Positions 1-5,064 of a DNA stretch of 5,064 nt are shown here, in pieces. Numbering within the stretch: position 1 is the first letter of the stretch; every line of letters starts with the position of its first letter. The notes beneath the pieces were generated by a model. The model worked only from the letters and a program-made list of their open reading frames with translations, was not told the origin of the DNA and did no database searches. A program made the position numbers and the translations under genes. Source of the stretch: an uncultured Eubacteriales bacterium (GTDB taxonomy: Bacteria > Bacillota > Clostridia > Christensenellales > Aristaeellaceae); contig CADBNX010000301.1 in assembly GCA_902796115.1 (NCBI GenBank), positions 1-5,064 on the forward strand, given 5' to 3'.

Positions 1-1316
1 AACCATCCCTCGCCCAGATCCATCCACCAGAAATTCTGCCCGCCCGTCAGGTTCTTCATGCACTCGCGCCAGAGCACGGTCAGGGTTTCCGCCATGCTGT
101 GCGTCATATCGGCGGTGCCCCGGCGCTCCAGGTGCGTACGGTTGTCCACCTCGTCCAGCCACAGCTTGCGCAGATTATAGGAGCGGCTCAGCGACTGCTC
201 GCCGCCCGGCTCGCCCACCGTGTGATAGCTGTACGCCTTGGGAGAGCACAGAAAGTCCACGTGCGGGGATGTCAGGATGCGCTCGACGGCCAGATGCCCG
301 GCATAGGCTGACTGCGGCACCATCATATACCCGTAAAACGCGCCGGACGCCTTGCCGCAGGTGTCATGCACGATTTTTCCGAAATACTCGATGGCGTCCG
401 CGTCCCGCTCGCACAGGAAAGCATGATAATCCGGGATCATGGGATCATCCGCGCAGAAATCGTTCTCCGGCGTACTGCCGCTGCTTTCCCGTTCGTTGGG
501 TTCCGGCGGACATACCTCGGCGGGCGCCTGCGTTTCTTCCAGACGCCAAGCCCTGCGCAGCGCGTCTTCACCGCCGTATTTTTCTTTTGCCCAGCACAGA
601 AAATCCCGTCTGTGCCCGATGCCCCAGTCTCCCCTGCGGTTCGCGCCGGGCGCCCGCCACGCGCCCCAGTTGGTGGTTTCCCCGCAGCAGCCGAAGGCCA
701 CGTGATAGCCGATGATCTGCTTTCCGTAAGGGCCCTGCTCCAGATGCAGGATCAGCCTGCGCAGCGCCTCGCCCGCGTCGTGCCGCCATTTGGCGGAAGA
801 AATGCTCTGCAGCCCGATCACGCCGCCCACATTGGGCCGGCTGTCCGTAAAGCCGGTGCCGCCGTTGACGGGATAGCCGTTCTCCGAATCGAAGCCGAAC
901 CAGTCCTGCGCGGGCGTATCCGCCAGCGCCGCGATTTCCCGCGCGGTCTGCGGACCGCCGAAGTAAACGAAAACCTCCTCCGGGTTTTCTCTGCACCAGG
1001 AAGGAGGCGCGTTCAGCTTGATCCGCGGAATGAACAGCCGCTCGGGCGCTCCCCGCAGCAGCTCGTCCACCGTCCGGTCCGCGGCGGTGTAATCATAATC
1101 ATCCGGACCGAGCCAGCCGTTCTGTATGATACAGGTATGCAGACGGATCCCGGCGCGGCTGAAATCATCATGCACACGCCGGTATTCCCGCCAGTTCGTA
1201 TTGAATATGACCGCCTCGCCGTTCTGCCTGATCGGCGGATCGTAGCCGAAACCGATCCGGGACCAGAAAACCGGCTCCGCGGAAAGCAGCTTCAGCGCTT
1301 CTTCCCTTGTCATCAT
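1..1316 (-). CDS. GH42-like putative glycoside hydrolase, N-terminal 438 codons (runs off left edge)
   Basis: An open frame without stops runs from ATG at 1316-1314 to the window edge, so the C-terminus is missing. There is no signal peptide or membrane segment in the start MMTREEALKLLSAEPVFWSR, so the enzyme is probably cytoplasmic and would act on imported sugars. The sequence resembles clostridial proteins annotated as beta-galactosidase or GH42-like clan GH-A TIM barrels. Supporting segments are NAPPSWCRENPEE (102-114), IIGYHVAFGCCGETTNWG (201-218), WAKEKYGGEDALRRAW (242-257), VDFLCSPKAY (353-362) and KLWLDEVDNRTHL (384-396). By clan GH-A logic E213 (after strand 4) is the likely acid/base and E389 (after strand 7) the likely nucleophile; this is inferred by pattern, not alignment. 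A hydrophilic stretch at about 262-292 looks like a variable loop. The substrate is unknown. It lies 34 bases after the aminotransferase with no terminator between, so cotranscription is plausible. The family call is fairly safe; beta-galactosidase activity is not established. Confidence 0.72.
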   Translation of the reverse strand, partial: MMTREEALKLLSAEPVFWSRIGFGYDPPIRQNGEAVIFNTNWREYRRVHDDFSRAGIRLHTCIIQNGWLGPDDYDYTAADRTVDELLRGAPERLFIPRIKLNAPPSWCRENPEEVFVYFGGPQTAREIAALADTPAQDWFGFDSENGYPVNGGTGFTDSRPNVGGVIGLQSISSAKWRHDAGEALRRLILHLEQGPYGKQIIGYHVAFGCCGETTNWGAWRAPGANRRGDWGIGHRRDFLCWAKEKYGGEDALRRAWRLEETQAPAEVCPPEPNERESSGSTPENDFCADDPMIPDYHAFLCERDADAIEYFGKIVHDTCGKASGAFYGYMMVPQSAYAGHLAVERILTSPHVDFLCSPKAYSYHTVGEPGGEQSLSRSYNLRKLWLDEVDNRTHLERRGTADMTHSMAETLTVLWRECMKNLTGGQNFWWMDLGEGW

Positions 1317-1324
1317 GTCCGTTT

Positions 1325-1329
1325 TCCTT
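1325..1329 (-). promoter_or_regulatory. Ribosome binding site of the glycoside hydrolase gene
   Basis: AAGGA on the minus strand lies 8 bases upstream of the ATG at 1316-1314. A second ATG follows directly (1313-1311), but its spacing would be 11 bases, so the first ATG is the better start. The 34-base gap to the aminotransferase stop contains no convincing promoter or terminator. Confidence 0.55.
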
Positions 1330-1350
1330 TTCCGACGGCGGGATATCCCC

Positions 1351-2514
1351 TCACCGTCCCATTTTCCCGCGCATGTCCTCCAGCCGGTTCAGCGCTTCCG
1401 TCAGGGTCTCCTCTTTTTTCGCGAAATGCAGCCGGATCAGGTGATTGACCGGCTCATGGAAAAAGCTTGAGCCCGGCACCGCGCCGACACCCACTTTTTC
1501 CGCCAGATCCTCGCAGAACTTCAGATCGCTTTCATATCCGTATTCGGAGATGTCCAGCATTACATAATACGCGCCCTGCGGATCGGTATGGGCGATGTTC
1601 AGCGTGTCCAGTCCACGCATGAACAGATCTTTTTTGCGGGTGTAGTTCTCCGCCAGCGCGTCGTAATAGCCGCGCGGCATTTTCAGGCCGGGGATCGCAG
1701 CGGCCTGCAGGGGCGCGGCGGCGCCGACGGTCAGAAAGTCGTGCACCTTGCGGGCGGTTTCGATCACGTTTTTCGGCGCGATGATGTAGCCCAGCCGCCA
1801 TCCGGTGATGGAATAGGTTTTGGACAGGGACGAACAGGAGAGCGTCCGCTCAAACATGCCGGGCAGCGCGGAAAAATAGGTGTGGTGATGCGGCGCGTAC
1901 ACGATATGCTCGTATACCTCGTCCGTAATGACCCAGGCGTCGTATTTCTCGGCCAGCGCCGCGATGATCCGCAGTTCCGCTTCGGTGAACACCTTCCCGC
2001 ATGGGTTTGAGGGATTGCACAGGATCAGCGCTTTCGCGCCCTGCCGGAACGCGTCCTCCAACTGTTCCGGATCAAAGCCGAAAGCGGGCGGATTCAGCGG
2101 CACATAAATCGGTTCCGCGCCGCAGAGCACCGTATCCGCGCCGTAATTCTCGTAGAACGGGGAGAACACGGCAATTCTGTCTCCCGGGTCTGTCACCGTC
2201 ATCACGGCCGCCATCATCGCCTCCGTGGAGCCGCAGGTGACCACGATCTCCCCTTCCGGGTCAATGTCAAGTCCCGTAAACGCACGCTGCTTTTCCGCCA
2301 GTGCCTGCCGGAAATCCGCGGCGCCCCAGGTGATGGCGTACTGGTGCGGACCATGTTCCGCCGCTTCCTTCAGCGCGTCCGTCAGTTCCTTCGGCGGGTC
2401 GAAATCCGGAAATCCCTGGGACAGGTTCACGGCGTTGTATTTGAGCGATACCCGCGTCATCCGGCGGATGACGGAATCCGTAAAGGTCGCGGTTCTGGCG
2501 GACAACGGTCTCAT
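1351..2514 (-). CDS. Fold-type I PLP-dependent aminotransferase, YbdL/kynurenine-glutamine aminotransferase group
   Basis: This 387-residue protein is full length for class I/II aminotransferases. It should be cytoplasmic and transfer an amino group between an amino acid and a 2-keto acid using PLP. Visible motifs are NLSQGFPDFDPP (30-41), QYAITWGAADFR (58-69), the cofactor-loop segment CGSTEAM (94-100), NPSNPCGK (167-174, with N170 expected near the PLP ring oxygen), TDEVYEH (197-203, with D198 expected to pair with the pyridine nitrogen and Y201 nearby), SSLSKTYSITGWRLGY (228-243, with K232 as the Schiff-base lysine and R240 as the phosphate contact) and IRLHFA (360-365, with R361 as the likely substrate-carboxylate arginine). 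No key residue is missing. The SQGFPDF and DEVYEH signatures recall E. coli YbdL, known to prefer methionine, and kynurenine/glutamine aminotransferases, so sulfur or aromatic amino acids are the likeliest substrates. Aspartate-aminotransferase-like or MtnE-like roles cannot be excluded. It starts inside the stop of the upstream dehydrogenase (ATGA), implying coordinated expression with it and with the MetIQ importer. Confidence 0.9.
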   Translation of the reverse strand: MRPLSARTATFTDSVIRRMTRVSLKYNAVNLSQGFPDFDPPKELTDALKEAAEHGPHQYAITWGAADFRQALAEKQRAFTGLDIDPEGEIVVTCGSTEAMMAAVMTVTDPGDRIAVFSPFYENYGADTVLCGAEPIYVPLNPPAFGFDPEQLEDAFRQGAKALILCNPSNPCGKVFTEAELRIIAALAEKYDAWVITDEVYEHIVYAPHHHTYFSALPGMFERTLSCSSLSKTYSITGWRLGYIIAPKNVIETARKVHDFLTVGAAAPLQAAAIPGLKMPRGYYDALAENYTRKKDLFMRGLDTLNIAHTDPQGAYYVMLDISEYGYESDLKFCEDLAEKVGVGAVPGSSFFHEPVNHLIRLHFAKKEETLTEALNRLEDMRGKMGR

Positions 2515-3899
2515 ACTTTTTCCTCCCCAAGATAGGATATCCGGTCGTTCAGGATATGCTTCGGATCCAGCGCGTCCTTCACGCTGCGCATCGCAGCCAA
2601 TACGGCGCCGTCCGTATTCTCCAGAAAATAGGGCTGCTTGGCAATGCCGATGCCGTGCTCCCCGGAGGTGAGCCCGCCAAGCTCGTAGGCTTTGCGGTAC
2701 AGCGTATGCATGACCTGCTCCAGTTCTTTTTTCCAGGCAGCGTCATCCCGGCTCTCGCGCATGATGCACAGGTGCACGTTTCCGTCCCCGGCGTGTCCGA
2801 AGGCGATCATGCGCATGCCGCTCTCCTTTTCCAGCTGATGCACATAGGAGACGAACTCCGCGCTCTGTGAGATCGGCACCACCAGATCCACCGGTTCCTG
2901 CTCGGAAACCGCTTCCACCGCCTTCACCAGGCAGCCCCTCACCTGCCATACGCGGGCGGCCTCCTGCGCGTCCGAAAGCGGAATAAATCCGCTGCTGCCG
3001 GTTTTCGCGGCCAACTGACGCAGTCCCTCCGTACGATCGCGCACACTTTCCGCGCCGCCGTCCAGCGTGACCAGCAGATACGCGCCCGCGTCCTTCGCCG
3101 GGAAGGGGATCCCGGTGAATTTCTCGCCCAGCTCCACCACGCTGCGCTCGATGAATTCCACCGCCGTGGGGTTCAGGTCGCTCATCAGGATGTCCTTCAC
3201 GCTGCGGATGCCGTCCTCCAGGTTGCGGTAGGGCAGCAGCGCGGACAGGCTGCACGCGGGCTTTGCCACCAGGCGCAGGATGCATTTGGTGATCACGGCC
3301 AGGGTGCCCTCGGAACCGATCACCAGCTGTTTCAGCTGCAGGCCGCTCGCGTCCTTTACGTTCTTGGATCCGATCCGGATCACGCGTCCGTCCGCCAGCA
3401 CACACTCCAGCCCGCGCACATAATCGCGCGTCACGCCGTATTTGACGGCACGCATGCCGCCCGCGTTCGTGGCGATGTTTCCGCCGATCGTGGCGGTCTT
3501 TTCCCCCGGATCCGGCGGATAAAACAGCCCCATGCTTTCCACCTGTTTCTGGAAATCCTGCAGCACCACGCCCGGTTCCACCGTGGCGGTCAGGGTGTCG
3601 CGGTCGATTTCCAGCACCCGGTTCATCCGGCTCATATCCAGGATGATGCCGCCGCGCAGCGGCACGGTGGAGCCCACCAGGTTGGTACCGGCTCCGCGCG
3701 GAGTGACCGGAACGCCATGCTCCCAGGCCCAGCGCATCACGCCGGAAATTTCCTGCGTGGAAAGCGGAAATACCAGCGCGTCCGCGTGCCCCTTCAAACG
3801 GCCCAGGGTATCCGTCAGGTATTTCTCTTCGATCCGATCGGAGCCGGGAACGACCCGTTCCCGGTCTCCGATCAGCGTATAAAGCGCTTCGAAATTCAT
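2511..3899 (-). CDS. GlcD-type FAD-binding 2-hydroxyacid dehydrogenase/oxidase
   Basis: This 462-residue protein has the full length of the GlcD/D-lactate/D-2-hydroxyglutarate dehydrogenase family (VAO/PCMH fold), which oxidises 2-hydroxy acids, usually the D form, to 2-keto acids with FAD. The FAD-binding half (about 35-215) shows PRGAGTNLVG (67-76, pyrophosphate loop), YPPDPGEKTATIGGNIATNAGG (127-148) and GSEGTLAVIT (195-204). The C-terminal substrate half shows WQVR (318-321, R321 a candidate carboxylate binder), FGHAGDGNVHL (367-377) and SGEHGIG (412-418). H369, H376 and E414 fit the family's divalent metal ligands and H415 the catalytic base; this is motif-based, not modelled. The end LDPKHILN (445-452) is the family's usual terminal motif. 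No iron-sulfur domain, no signal peptide and no adjacent etfA/etfB or glcE/glcF are visible, so the electron acceptor is unknown. It overlaps metQ upstream and the aminotransferase downstream by 4 bases each. The substrate (lactate, glycolate, 2-hydroxyglutarate, hydroxy-methionine or other) cannot be read from sequence alone. Confidence 0.92.
   Translation of the reverse strand: MNFEALYTLIGDRERVVPGSDRIEEKYLTDTLGRLKGHADALVFPLSTQEISGVMRWAWEHGVPVTPRGAGTNLVGSTVPLRGGIILDMSRMNRVLEIDRDTLTATVEPGVVLQDFQKQVESMGLFYPPDPGEKTATIGGNIATNAGGMRAVKYGVTRDYVRGLECVLADGRVIRIGSKNVKDASGLQLKQLVIGSEGTLAVITKCILRLVAKPACSLSALLPYRNLEDGIRSVKDILMSDLNPTAVEFIERSVVELGEKFTGIPFPAKDAGAYLLVTLDGGAESVRDRTEGLRQLAAKTGSSGFIPLSDAQEAARVWQVRGCLVKAVEAVSEQEPVDLVVPISQSAEFVSYVHQLEKESGMRMIAFGHAGDGNVHLCIMRESRDDAAWKKELEQVMHTLYRKAYELGGLTSGEHGIGIAKQPYFLENTDGAVLAAMRSVKDALDPKHILNDRISYLGEEKV
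2522..2526 (-). promoter_or_regulatory. Ribosome binding site of the aminotransferase gene
   Basis: GGAGG (within GGGGAGGA) lies inside the last codons of the dehydrogenase gene, 7 bases upstream of the ATG at 2514-2512. It supports that start and, with the overlapping ATGA at 2511-2514, indicates translational coupling or re-initiation. Confidence 0.65.
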
Positions 3900-4726
3900 T
3901 GCGCTTCCTCCTGCGCTTCCTCTTCCCAGACCAGCTTGAAGAAGCCCTTGAAGCTCTCTTCCACCACCTGGGTCGTCACGTCGCTGCAGAAGACTTCCGC
4001 GATATGCCTGTAGGTTTCGTTCTCCGCGTCCTGCGTGCGCACCGCGATCACGCAGATGAACCGGTCGTTCTCCAGGGAAATGTTCTCAAAGAAGATCGCG
4101 CTTTCCGGATCCACCCCGTAGGAAGCGGCGTAGTTGCCGTTGATCACGGCGGCGTCCGCGTCCTCCAGGTACTGGTACGTCATGGAAGCGTTCACCGGCT
4201 CCAGCTCCACCAGGCTCTCCGCGATGTTTTCCACATTCGGCGTGCCCTCATATTCCTCGTTCAGGGTCAGCAGGCCCGCGTCCTGCAGCAGGATCAGCGC
4301 GCGGCCGTAGTTGGTGGCGTCGTTGGGCACCACGATGGTCAGCTTTTTGCCGCCCTTCGCGTCCTCCTGCAGCGCCTCGATCGTTTCATATTTCGAGGAA
4401 TACAGGTTCAGCGTCAGCACGAAGGTGTCCGCGATGATGGTCAGGTCATAGCCGTTCGTCTGCGTATCGTTGTCAAAATACGCGTGATGCTGGAACGCGT
4501 TCATCTGGATGGAGCCGTCGTTGAGCGCGTTGTTGGGAATGGAGAAATCGCTGAACTGCTGCAGCTTCACTTTGATTCCTTCATCCGCCAGTTTGTCGAT
4601 GGCGGGCTGCCACAGGTCCTCATAGAACGCGCCGGTCACGCCGATCACGATTTCGTCTTCGGCGAGGGTCAGTACGGGCAGTGCGAGCAGCACGGCCGCC
4701 AGGATCAGAGCAAACAGCTTTTTCAT
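3896..4726 (-). CDS. metQ: MetQ/NlpA-family ABC transporter substrate-binding protein without lipobox cysteine
   Basis: This 276-residue exported binding protein should deliver methionine, or a related amino acid, to the MetNI ABC importer. The signal peptide is MKKLFALILAAVLLALPVLT (1-20) followed by LAEDE; the likely signal peptidase I site is after A22. No cysteine is present near it (the only two are at 224 and 247), unlike the lipid-anchored norm for this family. Family signatures are FSIPNNALNDGSIQMNAFQH (61-80), a strand pair around TFVLTLNLYSSKY (101-113), PNDATNYGRALILLQDAGL (134-152) and AAVINGNYA (192-200). The protein ends in an acidic tail, EEEAQEEAQ. The start at 4726 is chosen because AAGGAGG lies 7 bases upstream and it gives a proper signal peptide; an in-frame ATG at 4792 would add 22 charged residues. 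The preceding gene encodes the matching permease. The stop overlaps the next ATG by 4 bases, tying the importer to the dehydrogenase. Exact ligand (L-Met, D-Met, oxidised or hydroxy forms) is unknown. Confidence 0.92.
   Translation of the reverse strand: MKKLFALILAAVLLALPVLTLAEDEIVIGVTGAFYEDLWQPAIDKLADEGIKVKLQQFSDFSIPNNALNDGSIQMNAFQHHAYFDNDTQTNGYDLTIIADTFVLTLNLYSSKYETIEALQEDAKGGKKLTIVVPNDATNYGRALILLQDAGLLTLNEEYEGTPNVENIAESLVELEPVNASMTYQYLEDADAAVINGNYAASYGVDPESAIFFENISLENDRFICVIAVRTQDAENETYRHIAEVFCSDVTTQVVEESFKGFFKLVWEEEAQEEAQ
3899..3922 (-). repeat. 12-bp tandem duplication (two copies, one mismatch)
   Basis: On the minus strand GAGGAAGCGCAG is followed directly by GAGGAAGCGCAA, differing only in the last base. 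The repeat encodes the EEAQEEAQ tail of MetQ and ends at the A of the dehydrogenase ATG. Its joint creates the AGGAGG ribosome binding site. Confidence 0.85.
3907..3912 (-). promoter_or_regulatory. Ribosome binding site of the dehydrogenase gene, inside the metQ 3' end
   Basis: AGGAGG on the minus strand lies 7 bases upstream of the ATG at 3899-3897. It falls at the joint of a 12-base tandem repeat that also encodes the acidic tail of MetQ, so the same bases serve as MetQ codons and as the dehydrogenase ribosome binding site. This fixes the dehydrogenase start. Confidence 0.75.
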
Positions 4727-4733
4727 GGGAATG

Positions 4734-4740
4734 CCTCCTT
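4734..4740 (-). promoter_or_regulatory. Ribosome binding site of metQ (decides the start)
   Basis: A perfect AAGGAGG lies 7 bases upstream of the ATG at 4726-4724. It selects this start over the in-frame ATG at 4792 and predicts strong translation, as expected for a binding protein needed in excess over its permease. Confidence 0.85.
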
Positions 4741-4762
4741 CATTTTCTTTCTTTTGTTTATC

Positions 4763-4787
4763 ATCAAATTCCCGCGGAGAATTTGAT
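4763..4787 (-). repeat. Perfect 9-bp inverted repeat (hairpin) between metI and metQ
   Basis: The arms are ATCAAATTC and GAATTTGAT with a 7-base GC-rich spacer (4772-4778), located 36 bases upstream of the metQ start. In the transcript it would fold into a stem-loop just before the metQ ribosome binding site. It is not followed by a U-run in the direction of transcription (the next bases are purine-rich), so it does not look like an intrinsic terminator. Likely roles are protection of a processed metQ 5' end or a protein-binding site; both are inference. Confidence 0.6.
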
Positions 4788-4799
4788 TTCATTCATGAC

Positions 4800-4836
4800 G
4801 CTTCGGGAATTTTCCCTCCGCATTTACCGGCGAAGC
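4800..4836 (-). repeat. Weak 6-bp inverted repeat just after metI
   Basis: GCTTCG (4800-4805) and CGAAGC (4831-4836) are complementary arms separated by 25 bases. It starts 9 bases past the metI stop. No U-run follows, so it is a poor terminator candidate. A 6-bp match may be chance; its only interest is that it sits next to the stronger hairpin in the same short gap. Confidence 0.25.
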
Positions 4837-4845
4837 TCCGCCCGT

Positions 4846-5064
4846 TCAGTGCGTGTTTTTCTTTGCGATCAGGGTACCGATCGCCTGGATCAGGGTCACC
4901 AGGATCACGATGGCGATCACAGCCGCCCATACGATATCCATGCGGTTGTAGTTATAGCCGTAGGTGATCGCGTAGTCGCCCAGACCGCCGGCGCCCACAT
5001 ATCCCGCCATGGCCGTCAGGCCCACCAGACTGATCAGGGTAATGGTCGCGCCGCGCGCGATCGC
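4846..5064 (-). CDS. metI: MetI-type methionine ABC transporter permease, C-terminal 72 codons (runs in from right edge)
   Basis: The frame enters from the right edge and stops at TGA 4848-4846; the N-terminal part of the permease, including its earlier membrane helices, is outside the window. The visible part shows the MetI signature LVGLTAMAGYVGAGGLGDYA (13-32 of the fragment) followed by ITYGYNYNRMD (33-43) and a last hydrophobic helix (about 44-66) ending in a short basic tail, KKNTH. In MetNIQ importers this subunit forms a homodimeric channel in the cytoplasmic membrane, driven by the MetN ATPase. The following metQ gene is the usual partner, so order metN-metI-metQ is expected with metN beyond the edge. 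The VGAGGLG signature is strong for MetI within the broader permease family, though it does not prove that methionine is the substrate. Confidence 0.93.
   Translation of the reverse strand, partial: AIARGATITLISLVGLTAMAGYVGAGGLGDYAITYGYNYNRMDIVWAAVIAIVILVTLIQAIGTLIAKKNTH

Noticed and set aside
568..996. A 142-codon minus-strand frame within the glycosidase
   Set aside because: It lies in a different frame from the glycosidase on the same strand and is an arginine-rich out-of-frame shadow.
1340..1349. GGGATATCCC perfect 10-bp palindrome between the aminotransferase and glycosidase genes
   Set aside because: As RNA it gives only a 3-bp stem, and short palindromes like this are expected by chance; no second copy or regulator context was seen.
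366..1448. A 360-codon plus-strand open frame opposite the glycosidase
   Set aside because: The minus strand carries a recognisable glycosidase over the same bases, with clan-like motifs and a ribosome binding site. The plus-strand product is a P/R/A-rich antisense shadow that also runs into the aminotransferase gene.
3899..4786. A 295-codon plus-strand open frame covering nearly all of metQ in antisense
   Set aside because: It mirrors metQ, has no family resemblance, is rich in V/R/Q/H/L as expected from the reverse complement of GC-biased codons, and metQ itself is a clear family match.
4763..4787. The metI-metQ hairpin as a rho-independent terminator
   Set aside because: No T-run follows on the minus strand (the next bases are purine-rich), and on the plus strand there is no gene for it to terminate.
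4727..4792. A 22-residue N-terminal extension of MetQ from an in-frame ATG at 4792
   Set aside because: It would place charged residues before the signal peptide, run translation through the 9-bp hairpin and ignore the perfect AAGGAGG in front of the ATG at 4726.

Overview
All convincing genes in this window lie on the minus strand and read right to left. They form a compact, GC-rich (roughly 55-60% by eye) run with strong AAGGAGG-type ribosome binding sites and two 4-base ATGA stop/start overlaps. This style, the NlpA/MetQ-type importer and the glycosidase resemblance suggest an anaerobic, probably gut- or rumen-associated Clostridia-type Firmicute. That assignment is inference; nothing in the window fixes the taxon.

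In transcription order: (1) the C-terminal 72 codons of a MetI-type ABC permease enter from the right edge (4846-5064). (2) A 119-base intercistronic gap holds a perfect 9-bp inverted repeat and an ideal Shine-Dalgarno. (3) metQ (3896-4726) encodes the MetQ/NlpA-family binding protein; its signal peptide has no lipobox cysteine. (4) A GlcD-type FAD-linked 2-hydroxyacid dehydrogenase (2511-3899) overlaps metQ by 4 bases. (5) A fold-type I PLP aminotransferase of the YbdL/kynurenine-glutamine aminotransferase group (1351-2514) overlaps the dehydrogenase by 4 bases. (6) After 34 bases comes the first 438 codons of a cytoplasmic GH42-like putative glycoside hydrolase, which runs off the left edge (1-1316). 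No non-coding stretch exceeds 119 bases, and no RNA gene, mobile element or CRISPR array was seen.

Read together, genes 1-5 suggest an uptake-and-salvage unit. The importer would bring in methionine or a methionine-like acid. The flavoenzyme would oxidise a 2-hydroxy acid (for example 2-hydroxy-4-methylthiobutanoate) to its 2-keto acid, and the aminotransferase would convert that keto acid to the amino acid, or run in reverse. Each family call is well supported; the joint pathway is a hypothesis from gene order and tight coupling. The glycosidase has no obvious part in it and may simply be carried on the same transcript. The promoter and any methionine-responsive leader would lie upstream of metN/metI, outside the window.
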